Below are positions 22,677 through 30,277 of a DNA stretch of 47,468 nucleotides, piece after piece. Made by a program: the position numbers and the translations under genes. The stretch lies in the NCBI RefSeq assembly GCF_009856355.1, contig NZ_WMEW01000021.1, forward strand, positions 1-47,468. The letters run 5' to 3'. Position 1 is the stretch's first letter. The number at the start of each line of letters is the position of its first letter. The notes beneath the pieces were generated by a model. It ran no database searches. It had not been told where the DNA came from and was given only the letters and a program-made list of their open reading frames with translations. Source of the stretch: Halobacillus litoralis (lineage in GTDB: Bacteria > Bacillota > Bacilli > Bacillales > Halobacillaceae).

Positions 22677-23714
22677 TTATAAGTCATCGAATCCGTTGCT
22701 GTCGGATACTTTAGTGTATTGTCTTGATTTCTGTTCGAAGAAATCGGATTTCCCTTCATCTACTTCCTGATAAGCACGAATCCATTTGAATGGGTTGGTG
22801 TCGTGTTGAGGGTAGGGCTTCCCGGTGCCGAGCATCCGGCACCGCTTGTTTGCGATATAGCGGATATAATCTTCAAGATCGTCCATCGGAATGCCTGGGA
22901 ATTGATCACCAATCAAGTGGCGTCCCCATTTGATCTCCAGTTCTGTCGCAGTCTTGAACGTTTCCTTCGCAAATGCACGGTAAGCATCAGCATCAAGCTG
23001 CGGGTTTTCATTTAACGTTTCATTAAAGATCCGGGTGAACAGGCTGACGTGAATCTGTTCATCACGGTTGATGTAATTGATCATCGTACTTGTAGAAACC
23101 ATTTTCTGGTTGCGGGCCAGGTTATAGAAGAAGGCGAATCCGGCATAGAAAAACAGTCCCTCCAGAACGACGTCGTAGACGATCGATTTCAAAAAGGAGT
23201 CCAGTGATGGATCATCGATGAAATCCTGGTAGCCGTCCGTAATGAACTGATTACGCTCCATCAGCACGTCATCATGCTTCCAGTATTCGAAAATGTTCTC
23301 CTGTTCCTGTTGGTCGACAAGGGAAGACAGGACATAGGAGTAGGATTGGTTATGGACCACTTCCTGGAAAGCCAGTACCTGCATAAGAGCAGATAAACTG
23401 GAATCGGTTAAATAATCAGCGATTTTCCCTGAGTAATCGGTTTGTACCGAATCCAGAAAAGCGAGAAGTCCAATGATCTTCTTGAAGGACTCCTGCTCCT
23501 GTTCATTCAGTTCCGGCCACTGTTTTAAATCATTGCTCATGTTGATTTCGCTCGGAATCCAGAAGTTTGCGAGCATCGTTTTATACATCGGGTATGCCCA
23601 TGGGTAGCGGGTGTCATCCCAGTTCAAAATGTTCGAACTGCGCCCATTCACAATGCCGGTGGATGCATTGGGCGCTTCATGGTCGACCAGCTTACGTTTA
23701 TTTAAAGTTTCCAT
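22677..23714 (-). CDS. Class I ribonucleotide reductase, beta (radical) subunit
   Basis: A 345-aa ferritin-like subunit that houses the dimetal-tyrosyl cofactor needed by the alpha subunit to make deoxynucleotides. Metal-ligand helices are visible: VQTDYSGKIADY, FQEVVHNQSYSYVL (ExxH with the radical-site tyrosine), VLEGLFFYAGF and NRDEQIHVSLF (ExxH). The start at 23714 has AAGGAGA at 9 bp; an upstream extension of 15 residues overlaps the alpha gene and has no RBS. Lies 16 bp after the alpha gene. Whether it is Fe- or Mn-dependent (NrdB or NrdF) cannot be told without NrdI evidence, so no symbol is given. Confidence 0.92.
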   Translation of the reverse strand: METLNKRKLVDHEAPNASTGIVNGRSSNILNWDDTRYPWAYPMYKTMLANFWIPSEINMSNDLKQWPELNEQEQESFKKIIGLLAFLDSVQTDYSGKIADYLTDSSLSALMQVLAFQEVVHNQSYSYVLSSLVDQQEQENIFEYWKHDDVLMERNQFITDGYQDFIDDPSLDSFLKSIVYDVVLEGLFFYAGFAFFYNLARNQKMVSTSTMINYINRDEQIHVSLFTRIFNETLNENPQLDADAYRAFAKETFKTATELEIKWGRHLIGDQFPGIPMDDLEDYIRYIANKRCRMLGTGKPYPQHDTNPFKWIRAYQEVDEGKSDFFEQKSRQYTKVSDSNGFDDL

Positions 23715-23730
23715 AAGTATCTGTCTCCTT

Positions 23731-25962
23731 TTACGATGAACAGCTTTCGCATGCGTCAAAGTCTCCGGAACTTGAAGTGGAGCGGGTGTAGTAGGTGGTC
23801 TTCAAACCATTTTTCCAGGCATCTATATGGAGAGCCAGCAGTTCCTTGGCCTGAATGGTATTTCTGACATACAGGTTGAAAGAAATCGACTGATCGATAT
23901 ATTTCTGACGGATACCGTTCTGGCGGATGCTTGCGTGCTGGTCTACATCATAGGCTGATGGATAATAGCCGTAGGTTTCATGGTTTAGGTCAGGTGCCGT
24001 CACCGGGATTTTATAGTTTTTCTTTTCTTCGGAATAGAATTTCTTAAATACCGGGTCGATGCTTGCTGTGCTGCCGGCTATTAAAGATGTACTGGAATTT
24101 GGCGCAACAGCCATTAAGTAACCATTCCTGATGCCCTGCTGCGAGACCTTTTCCTGAAGGGCTTTCCAGTTCCATGAGCTCTCCTGGTCAAACGACCGTT
24201 TAACGAAAAATTCTCCTGTATCCCAGTCGGATCCTTCAAAATACGGGTAGCTTCCTTTTTCAGCGGACAGGTCACTGCTCGCCTCAACAGCGTGATAGGC
24301 GATCGCTTCATAAACCTCTGATGTATAGCTGAGAGCCTCATCGGATTCCCAGTCCAGCTGCTTCTTAGCAAGAAGATGGGCCCAGCCGAAGGTGCCAAGT
24401 CCCACTCCGCGGTAGGAATGGTTCGTCAACTGCGCCTGCAGGACAGGGATCGTATTCTGTTCAATGACATTATCAAGCATACGTACTTGAATGCTTATGA
24501 GCCGTTTCAGGACACCTGCCGGAACCGCCCGGCCGAGGTTGATACTCGACAAGTTGCAGACGACAAAGTCTCCGGGTGTTTTAACCGAAATGATTTTTCC
24601 GTCTTCGACATACTGTTCCTCCTGAACCGTAGCCTTCTGATTCTGGGCGATTTCTGTACAAAGGTTACTGCAGTAGATCATACCCTTGTGGCTGTTCGGG
24701 TTCATCCGGTTCACTTCATCCCGGTAGAACATGTAAGGTGTTCCAGTTTCCAGCTGGCCGATCATAATCCGTTTCATAATATCAATGGCCGGCACTTTAT
24801 CCTTGGATAAATCAGGGTTTTCGACACACGCCTGATACTTTTCCCTGAAAGAACCGGATCCTTTATGTTCATCGTAGTGATCTTCAAGAGAAAAGCCCAT
24901 CACGCTCCGGACTTCATGGGGGTCGAATAGGTACCAGTCCTCCCGATTTTCCACGGCTTCCATAAATAGGTCCGGAATGGAAACTCCCGTAAACAAATCG
25001 TGGGTCCGCTGACGTTCATCCCCATTGTTCAGGCGGCTGTCCAGAAATGGAAAGATATCTTTATGCCATACATCCAGATAGACGGCTACCGCACCCTGGC
25101 GTTGACCGAGCTGGTCCACGCTTACAGCTGTGTTGTTCAGCTGTTTCATCCAGGGAAGAATGCCGGAGGAGACGCCTTTGAAGCCGCGGATGTCACTGCC
25201 GCGGCTGCGGATTTTTCCTAAATATACACCGATGCCCCCGCCATGCTTGCTCAAATTGGCGATGTCTGTGTTGCTGTCATAAATGGACTGTAGAGAATCG
25301 TCGATCGTATCAATAAAGCAGGAGCTTAATTGTCCATATCTCTTTCCGGCATTGGAAAGCGTTGGTGTAGCAACGGTCATGTACAGGTGGCTGAGGGCCC
25401 AGTAGGCTTCCTTGACGAAAGAAAGGCGCTTGTTTTCATCTTCCTGAGCCATTAAAATCATGGCAGTAATCATAAACCGCTCTTGTGGAAGCTCAAAGAT
25501 TTCACCGGATTTGCTCTTAGCCAGGTAACGGTCCGACAGCGTTTTCAAACCGATATACGTAAACAGATGATCCCGCTCCGGTGTGATGACCTGTTCCAGT
25601 TCATCCAGCTCTTCTTTTTTGTAATAGGTAAGCAGCTTATGTGTGTAAATCTGTTTATCGATCAATGTCTCAATCAAACCACGGAAATTCTGATATGCCT
25701 TCGCTGTGCCCCGGTTCCGGGCGGAAGATTCATACATGCGGGTAAGCAGGATCCGGCTTGCGGCATAGGTCCAGTCCGGAGCAGCTTCATCTATTTCTGC
25801 AAGGCACTCGAGGATGAGGGCATCTGCCTGTTCATCATAGGTTTTGTCTGCGATCTGTGAAGACTGCTTTTCCAGAAATCCATCCAGAGGAAGCTGAGGG
25901 AAGTCGTCCTTCCATTGTTTGATCTTGTCCACCCAGCTTGTCGTTGTTAATGTGGCAGCCAT
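23731..25962 (-). CDS. Class I ribonucleotide reductase, alpha (catalytic) subunit
   Basis: A 743-aa catalytic subunit, reducing ribonucleoside diphosphates. Features: SNAGKRYGQLSSCFID (first redox cysteine), KHGGGIGVYLGKIRSRGS, SNLCTEI (NxCxE active site with the thiyl-radical cysteine and Glu), APNSSTSLIAGST, and the C-terminal tail CESCSS, the swinging dithiol that receives electrons. There is little room for a full N-terminal ATP cone, so overall-activity control is probably absent. RBS AAGGAG. First gene of the operon behind a cobalamin riboswitch and two NrdR boxes. Confidence 0.94.
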   Translation of the reverse strand: MAATLTTTSWVDKIKQWKDDFPQLPLDGFLEKQSSQIADKTYDEQADALILECLAEIDEAAPDWTYAASRILLTRMYESSARNRGTAKAYQNFRGLIETLIDKQIYTHKLLTYYKKEELDELEQVITPERDHLFTYIGLKTLSDRYLAKSKSGEIFELPQERFMITAMILMAQEDENKRLSFVKEAYWALSHLYMTVATPTLSNAGKRYGQLSSCFIDTIDDSLQSIYDSNTDIANLSKHGGGIGVYLGKIRSRGSDIRGFKGVSSGILPWMKQLNNTAVSVDQLGQRQGAVAVYLDVWHKDIFPFLDSRLNNGDERQRTHDLFTGVSIPDLFMEAVENREDWYLFDPHEVRSVMGFSLEDHYDEHKGSGSFREKYQACVENPDLSKDKVPAIDIMKRIMIGQLETGTPYMFYRDEVNRMNPNSHKGMIYCSNLCTEIAQNQKATVQEEQYVEDGKIISVKTPGDFVVCNLSSINLGRAVPAGVLKRLISIQVRMLDNVIEQNTIPVLQAQLTNHSYRGVGLGTFGWAHLLAKKQLDWESDEALSYTSEVYEAIAYHAVEASSDLSAEKGSYPYFEGSDWDTGEFFVKRSFDQESSWNWKALQEKVSQQGIRNGYLMAVAPNSSTSLIAGSTASIDPVFKKFYSEEKKNYKIPVTAPDLNHETYGYYPSAYDVDQHASIRQNGIRQKYIDQSISFNLYVRNTIQAKELLALHIDAWKNGLKTTYYTRSTSSSGDFDACESCSS

Positions 25963-25984
25963 AGTGTCACTCCTTTTTTATTCA

Positions 25985-26012
25985 TAAAAAAACCGCTCAT
26001 CGGGATGAGCGG
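25985..26012 (-). terminator. Riboswitch-linked terminator before the nrd genes
   Basis: On the minus strand CCGCTCATC/GATGAGCGG followed by TTTTTTT, 23 bp before the alpha-subunit start. A competing long pairing is visible just upstream (GATGAAGCGATGAAA with TTTCATGGTTTCATC), the second strand of which runs into the terminator arm, so an antiterminator is plausible. Confidence 0.85.
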
Positions 26013-26107
26013 ATGAAACCATGAAACGAAAAAAGGAAGAGGCAGAGCTCTTTCATTTCATCGCTTCATCTTCTCAATCCCCGAAGAAGTTGAAACTATG
26101 ACGAATG

Positions 26108-26253
26108 AAGACAGGTCTCCTGGCTGACACTCGTTCTTACTCCGGACCTTCCCGTGCGTGGCACAGTGGTTTTCCCGTTTCGCGAGTGATGACAGTTGCG
26201 GGGGCAGCTCCGGTTTCACACCGGATTCCCTATTAAGCCTTGTGGCATCTTCG
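26108..26253 (-). promoter_or_regulatory. Cobalamin (AdoCbl) riboswitch
   Basis: On the minus strand the aptamer reads from GAAGATGCCACAAGG through GGGAATCCGGTGTGAAACCGG and the B12-box core AGCTGCCCCCGCAACTGT to CCAGGAGACCTGTCTTC. Together with the downstream terminator this is a classical off-switch: bound adenosylcobalamin should stop transcription of the class I reductase. It implies that the cell also has a B12-dependent (class II) reductase elsewhere. Confidence 0.95.
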
Positions 26254-26261
26254 ATTCGTTC

Positions 26262-26277
26262 ATACTATATATAGTGT
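26262..26277. promoter_or_regulatory. NrdR box, proximal
   Basis: ATACTATATATAGTGT (minus strand ACACTATATATAGTAT) is close to the palindromic NrdR consensus ACACWATATATWGTGT. It overlaps the probable -10 region of the riboswitch-nrd transcript. Confidence 0.8.
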
Positions 26278-26292
26278 TATTTAAATCATTTA

Positions 26293-26308
26293 ATAGCTTA
26301 TCTTGTGT
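26293..26308. promoter_or_regulatory. NrdR box, distal
   Basis: The minus strand reads ACACAAGATAAGCTAT: a good left half and a degenerate right half. It starts exactly 31 bp from the proximal box, the three-helical-turn spacing typical of paired NrdR boxes, which is the main reason for calling it. Confidence 0.6.
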
Positions 26309-26457
26309 TTTTATCATAACGTGGGTGAATGAATCATGCAACTCTTTTCTTTTGGTTACTTGGTAGGATCCCCCTTTTTTGAACAGGGGAAACCAGTGAG
26401 TGGCGCGGTTTTTTATATTATAATAGAAGCAGAGAAAAATTTTCGGGAGGGTTCAGA

Positions 26458-27141
26458 ATGAGTGAAACGTTCAACTGGCATAAGGAAGCAGAACGTCAAT
26501 GGGACAGCCGTTCAGACATGTGGGGAGCAAAGAGCCGGATGATGTGGGAAGAGGGAAGCAGAAGTTCAATCATTCCCTTTGTAAAAAAGCACATGGCTGC
26601 AGGAGACACCGTGGACTTTGGCTGTGGAGACGGGTATGGTTCCTATTTGTTATCTCTGGAAGGCTGTAACGTTACAGGAGTGGACCTTTCCAAGGATATG
26701 GTGGATAAAGCGAACAAACGGATCAGCAGTGATGTCCCGTTGAGATTTGTGCAGGGGGATTTGACCTGTCTGCCTTTTCAAGATGAACAGTTTGATGGAG
26801 GGATGGCGATCAACTCACTGGAATGGACCGAGGTACCCGCGGCAGGATTAAAGGAAATGAAACGGGTACTGAAGACGGGGGGACGTCTCTGCATAGGTCT
26901 TCTCGGTCCGACGGCGATGCCGAGGGTGAACAGCTACCGGAGGCTTTACGGCGAGAAGGTGATTTGTAATACGATGATGCCCTGGGAGTTACAGAAGCTG
27001 GCTGTTGAAAATGGCTGGGAGGTTATCGATGGAGAAGGGGTTTATAAAAGAGGGGTGGAACCACACTTGATTGATACTCTTGATGAGGACCTCAAGCAGT
27101 CGCTGACGTTTATGTGGCTGTTTATTTTGGAGAAAAAATAA
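26458..27141 (+). CDS. Class I SAM-dependent methyltransferase
   Basis: A 227-aa methyltransferase with the SAM-binding motif I VDFGCGDGYGSYLLS, the acidic VTGVDLSKDMV, motif LTCLPFQDEQFDGGMAINSLEW, and LKEMKRVLKTGGRLCIGLLG (post-motif region). This is the Methyltransf_11 type; substrate unknown. RBS GGGAGG 7 bp before the ATG, and a TATAAT at 26419-26424 may be its -10 box. Divergent from the nrd operon, convergent with the DUF915-type gene. Confidence 0.85.
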   Translation: MSETFNWHKEAERQWDSRSDMWGAKSRMMWEEGSRSSIIPFVKKHMAAGDTVDFGCGDGYGSYLLSLEGCNVTGVDLSKDMVDKANKRISSDVPLRFVQGDLTCLPFQDEQFDGGMAINSLEWTEVPAAGLKEMKRVLKTGGRLCIGLLGPTAMPRVNSYRRLYGEKVICNTMMPWELQKLAVENGWEVIDGEGVYKRGVEPHLIDTLDEDLKQSLTFMWLFILEKK

Positions 27142-27170
27142 CCCGGCACCGCTGGAAGGGTGCCGGGTCG
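27140..27170 (-). terminator. Terminator between convergent genes
   Basis: ACCCGGCACC / GGTGCCGGGT stem with GCTGGAAG loop; on the minus strand followed by TATTTTTT, so it mainly serves the hydrolase gene at 27178. Confidence 0.75.
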
Positions 27171-27177
27171 GGCCGGA

Positions 27178-28068
27178 TTACAGATGTTCGTCAAAGGAGT
27201 TGAGATTCTCCTTGTCTGTTTCATCCCAGAGGAAAACGGCCAGCATCCGGTCAACTTCTGCCAGCTCATGGAGACCGGAGTGAGTGGCGAGGTCATTGTA
27301 AATTTGTTCCTCTCTGTACTGGCCGAACGGTACGATTTTCTCCAGCCTGCTGACACTGGATGTATGAACAAGTCCGTCCCAGTGGTCTTCTTCAGGGTCT
27401 TTTCCATTGATGACACCTGCAATGGCGAGGACCTCAATTTCCGGAGGGAAGTTTTCCTTCTTTTCCTCCATCTGCTCGAGTGCGTTCGATCCGGGCTGCA
27501 GATCTGTGGTCGCCTCTCCGTAGTTGGAGGCAAAGTAGCCTTCCTTCTTAATTCCGTTGAAGGGACTGGCTATGACGGCGAGTTTTTCGACGGTTGGAGC
27601 AGGAATGTCGGACTCAGACATTAAATATCCGGCAGAAGCCAGGCCGCCCATGGAATGACCGACAAGATTCACCTGCTGGATTTTATGTTCGGTGTGGAGT
27701 TTTTTCATCACCTGCTGGAGCCAGTATGTCTGGTCCTGGATGCTTGCCCGGTTGTTTTCAAAAAGGACCTGGACAAACGGACGCGGCGTATTGGAAAAAT
27801 TCCCTTGAATCGATACCATACCGGATGAAGAAACATAGATGGTCATATGTTTTTTTCCCCATTGGAGGTTTTCCATCCGGTCCATCATCGATTGAAAGCT
27901 GCGGGGGCCGCCTTTATATCCATGGATAAACAATGTAGGGGTCAGCTCGGAGCGATCAACCGGCTCAGAGCTGCTTGATTTTGCACTTATAAAAAATAGG
28001 ATCAGACCTATAAAAACCGAGCCCATAATGATGAGGCTCCATTTTTTTGTATACAGCTGCCGATTCAA
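27178..28068 (-). CDS. Alpha/beta hydrolase of the DUF915 type, membrane-anchored
   Basis: A protein of about 296 aa with an N-terminal membrane anchor (about residues 10-28) and an extracytoplasmic hydrolase domain: oxyanion-region PTLFIHGYKGGPRSF, nucleophile elbow GHSMGG, the NDLATHSGLHE block with the likely catalytic His, and a WDGLVHTSSV stretch. These match DUF915 hydrolases common in Firmicutes; substrate unknown. Start: GTG at 28071 is only 4 bp from AGGAGG, while TTG at 28068 is 7 bp away and is preferred; the difference is one residue. Confidence 0.85.
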   Translation of the reverse strand: MNRQLYTKKWSLIIMGSVFIGLILFFISAKSSSSEPVDRSELTPTLFIHGYKGGPRSFQSMMDRMENLQWGKKHMTIYVSSSGMVSIQGNFSNTPRPFVQVLFENNRASIQDQTYWLQQVMKKLHTEHKIQQVNLVGHSMGGLASAGYLMSESDIPAPTVEKLAVIASPFNGIKKEGYFASNYGEATTDLQPGSNALEQMEEKKENFPPEIEVLAIAGVINGKDPEEDHWDGLVHTSSVSRLEKIVPFGQYREEQIYNDLATHSGLHELAEVDRMLAVFLWDETDKENLNSFDEHL

Positions 28069-28205
28069 CACGCTTCCTCCTGTTCATTCTGTCGATGAGC
28101 ATTTCTTTTTATTTTAGCACAGACACCGGTGGGCATCGCGCATAGATGTACTATACCCCGGCGTCCTCATCTTCATGTCAAGGATTTATCCCGGCACACT
28201 TTTTG

Positions 28206-28229
28206 GTTTACTTCCATTATTTCGGGGAA
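28206..28229 (+). promoter_or_regulatory. Possible SigB-type promoter
   Basis: GTTTAC (28206-28211), 12-bp spacer, GGGGAA (28224-28229), similar to the general-stress consensus GTTTAA-N12/15-GGGTAT. It sits about 40 bp before the gene of a pyridoxamine-oxidase-like stress protein, a family often controlled by SigB. Confidence 0.4.
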
Positions 28230-28270
28230 AACTGACTGTGAAATCAAAGAAAAGAAAAGTGGAAAGGGGC

Positions 28271-28702
28271 ATGACATTGAATCAGGAAGAATTGAAGCAG
28301 AAGATTTATACATTGATGGATCATCATAAAGTTGGAACACTGGCTACGGTGAAGGATAGTAAACCGCACACCCGCTATATGACTTTTTTCAATGATGAGA
28401 ATTTCACATTTTTCACCCCCACAAGCAAGGAAACACATAAAGCTGAGGAAATTGAAGAAAATCCCCACGTTCATATTCTGCTTGGATATGAAGGAGAGGG
28501 CTACGGGGATACGTACCTGGAAGTGCAGGGACAGGCGAAAATCCGTGGAGACCAGGAAATTAAAGAGTGGATTTGGAACGACCAGATGAGCCGCTGGTTT
28601 GACGGGAAGGATGATCCGGATTTTGTCGTTCTTGAAATCCTTCCGGAAACCATCCGTTACATGAACAAAGGATCCCAAACACCAGAAACGCTCGAATTAT
28701 AA
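28271..28702 (+). CDS. Pyridoxamine 5'-phosphate oxidase-fold protein (general stress protein 26-like)
   Basis: A 143-aa split-barrel flavin-binding protein. KVGTLATVKDSKPHTRYMTFF and NPHVHILLGYEGEGYGDTYLEVQGQAKI follow the pattern of B. subtilis YdaG-type general stress proteins, which bind FMN or related cofactors without the full oxidase activity. The start at 28271 follows GGAAAGGGG; an in-frame extension upstream (to 28175) has no RBS and is compositionally unlike the family. A possible SigB promoter lies upstream; three hairpins and element B lie downstream. Confidence 0.85.
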   Translation: MTLNQEELKQKIYTLMDHHKVGTLATVKDSKPHTRYMTFFNDENFTFFTPTSKETHKAEEIEENPHVHILLGYEGEGYGDTYLEVQGQAKIRGDQEIKEWIWNDQMSRWFDGKDDPDFVVLEILPETIRYMNKGSQTPETLEL

Positions 28703-28724
28703 AAAAACCAACGTCAGGTCGTTG
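28701..28724 (-). terminator. Minus-strand terminator beyond element B
   Basis: On the minus strand CAACG ACCTGA CGTTG followed by GTTTTTTT. There is no T-run on the plus strand, so it is built to stop leftward transcripts, that is, ones that have crossed element B. Confidence 0.65.
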
Positions 28725-28737
28725 ATACCGGCCGAAA

Positions 28738-28772
28738 GAAGCATCGGCCTGCTCTGTTTCTGCCGATGCTTC
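28738..28772. repeat. Hairpin GAAGCATCGGC/GCCGATGCTTC
   Basis: Perfect 11-bp stem with a 13-nt loop in the gap between the stress-protein gene and element B; no T-run of note on either side. Confidence 0.7.
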
Positions 28773-28793
28773 CCATGACTGTACCAAATGAAA

Positions 28794-28828
28794 GAGGAGA
28801 ATCTTCTATCCCATAGAAGATTCTCCTC
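28794..28828. repeat. Left terminal hairpin of element B
   Basis: A stem of up to 16 bp (GAGGAGAATCTTCTAT and its complement) directly before the conserved element. Its TTCTCCTC arm recurs at the far right end of the element (29232-29239), so left and right ends can pair, as in copy A but with an unrelated sequence. Confidence 0.75.
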
Positions 28829-28867
28829 AGCTTGTAGAGAAACCCCTGTTTCTTTACAAGCTTTTTT
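28829..28867 (+). terminator. Terminator at start of element B
   Basis: AGCTTGTAGAGAAAC CCCT GTTTCTTTACAAGCT followed by TTTTT; counterpart of 1692-1729. Terminates the stress-protein transcript. Confidence 0.8.
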
Positions 28868-28905
28868 CTTTCTTACCGCTCCTTGGGGGTTCTCTAAAAA
28901 TTGAA

Positions 28906-28959
28906 AAAGACTCTCCTTCATCCAACTCCCCATTGTTGGATGAAAGAGAGTCTTTTTTA
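28906..28959. terminator. Bidirectional hairpin inside element B
   Basis: AAAGACTCTC-TTCATCCAAC / GTTGGATGAA-GAGAGTCTTT, one bulged base on each strand, with A/T runs on both sides. It follows the conserved core on the minus strand and could form its 3' end there. Absent from copy A. Confidence 0.7.
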
Positions 28960-29268
28960 TGTTCCGGCAGGCAGCCGGCACCAGCACAGCCCATGCCGTT
29001 CTTTTGAATCTGCGAACCTGCACAGGGCAGAATCCCTCCTATATATGCTAACGTCGGCATGAGGGGCGTTCGATGGTGATGCCTGCGGGAACAGCACGGG
29101 CCGAAGATCCACTTGGGCAGGCTATCTTTCCGGTCAAGTCAGCGGAGGGCGTGGCCGCGGCATTCATCCACCCACAAGCGGAATTTGGCTCTTTACACGA
29201 CAATTGGACAACTCGAACTGGTTAACCCAGGTTCTCCTCTTTTTTTTTAAACGATGAACCGGCAGGTG

Positions 29269-30153
29269 TTATGGATCCAGCCCGCAAGGATCATCTTCAT
29301 ATTCCACTTCAATCGTTACGTGTTCCAGCTGAATCGATTTCAGTGCTCCTTTAACGCCATCCTTGATGGTGCAGATATCCTGTTTCCCTGCGTCTCCAGC
29401 TACGACGACGTGAGTGGAAAAAGCGTGGTTTTCCCCGTCCAGGGACCAAAGATGGGTATGGTGGCTGGATAACACACCGGGCAGTTCGTTGATTTCTTTA
29501 ATGATCCTTTTTAGATCCACATCGGCTGGGACGGCTTCCAGAAACAGCTTCATCGTCTGCACGAGATTCTTAATGACATTATACAGAATGAAAATGGTAA
29601 TCCCGATAGAAGCCAGAGGATCGAGCACAGGCAGGTCGAAAAACAGCATGAGAATGCTGACTAAAAGAACAGCAGCCCAGCCTAACACATCCTCCAGCAG
29701 ATGCCAGCTCAGCACTTTCTGGTTCATGGAGTCTCCACCCCTCAACCGGAAAACGGCGGCTCCGTTAATGATGATCCCGAGGACAGCCACGGCAAGCATT
29801 CCGCCTGCATGCGGTTCAGGCGGGTTGAAAAGCCGTGGGACAGCTTCCGTTATAATGAAAACCGATCCTACAATCAGAACAATACTGTTAATGAGAGCGG
29901 CCAGAAGTGAAAAACGCCGGTATCCGAAGGAAAAGCTTTCAGATGTCCCCTTTTTGGAAAACTTCTGCAGAAACCATGCAAGGCCGAGAGACAGCGAATC
30001 TCCTAGGTCATGCAGGGCGTCGGATAAAATCGCCATACTATTTGTTAACAACCCGCCGATGATTTCAATAATGGTAAAAACGAAATTCAAGAAAAAGGCC
30101 GTCTTTATTTTTCCCGTTGAAGTATCGACGTGATGATGGTGGTGATGACTCAT
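29269..30153 (-). CDS. Cation diffusion facilitator (CzcD-like) metal exporter
   Basis: A 294-aa CDF transporter that exports Zn2+, Cd2+ or Co2+ in exchange for protons. It starts with a natural six-histidine run (residues 3-8, MSHHHHHHVD), has six membrane segments, the metal-site pairs in SDALHDLGDS (HxxxD) and WHLLEDVLGW (HxxxD), and a cytoplasmic C-terminal domain (SSHHTHLWSLDGENHAFSTH). HxxxD/HxxxD is the usual zinc/cadmium signature. The start at 30153 follows AAAGGAGG; a longer frame to 30186 overlaps the operator palindrome and lacks an RBS. Probably metal-induced. Confidence 0.92.
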   Translation of the reverse strand: MSHHHHHHVDTSTGKIKTAFFLNFVFTIIEIIGGLLTNSMAILSDALHDLGDSLSLGLAWFLQKFSKKGTSESFSFGYRRFSLLAALINSIVLIVGSVFIITEAVPRLFNPPEPHAGGMLAVAVLGIIINGAAVFRLRGGDSMNQKVLSWHLLEDVLGWAAVLLVSILMLFFDLPVLDPLASIGITIFILYNVIKNLVQTMKLFLEAVPADVDLKRIIKEINELPGVLSSHHTHLWSLDGENHAFSTHVVVAGDAGKQDICTIKDGVKGALKSIQLEHVTIEVEYEDDPCGLDP

Positions 30154-30168
30154 TCTTGAACCTCCTTT

Positions 30169-30188
30169 ATATGAGTATATGCTCATAT
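30169..30188. promoter_or_regulatory. Palindromic operator, ArsR/SmtB type
   Basis: ATATGAG-N6-CTCATAT, a perfect inverted repeat 15 bp before the CDF start codon. Spacing and sequence resemble operators of ArsR/SmtB metal sensors such as CzrA, which repress czcD-type genes until zinc or cadmium binds. No such repressor gene lies in the window. Confidence 0.6.
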
Positions 30189-30204
30189 ATTAAACGTAAG
30201 TAAT

Positions 30205-30264
30205 GAAGAAGAGGATGTCAACGTATTTCCCTCCGGGTCCGTAATGGAAGATATCCTCTTCTTC
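30205..30264. repeat. Long-range inverted repeat between two minus-strand genes
   Basis: Perfect 12-bp arms GAAGAAGAGGAT / ATCCTCTTCTTC enclosing 36 bp. It lies downstream of the DUF2254 gene and upstream of the CDF promoter. There is no T-run, so it may be an mRNA 3' hairpin or a weak terminator. Confidence 0.6.
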
Positions 30265-30277
30265 ACGCTCTTATTCA

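Larger units (their letters stand above)
28828..29226 (-). ncRNA. Structured repeated element, copy B (candidate ncRNA)
   Basis: Homologue of 1691-2186, again in a gap between convergent genes and in the same orientation. The conserved core is 28961-29226. On the minus strand blocks such as GGTGGATGAATGCCG, CCGCTGACTTG, GCCTGCCCAAGTGGA, GGCATCACCA and GCCGACGTTAG are identical or nearly so in both copies, while stems vary in a pairing-preserving way. In place of the first insertion of copy A this copy has a perfect long hairpin at 28906-28959 with T-runs on both strands. Open frames over it are shared between copies only as DNA similarity, lack good starts and are broken by the insertions, so I treat it as non-coding. 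RNA family not identified. Confidence 0.6.

Noticed and set aside
28175..28270. N-terminal extension of the stress protein
   Set aside because: No RBS at 28175, the extension is basic and unlike the family, and it would overlap the possible SigB promoter.
28697..29060. Minus-strand frames over structured element B (68 and 108 codons)
   Set aside because: Same reason as for copy A; similarity of the translations reflects DNA/RNA conservation, and the frame runs through terminator-type hairpins.
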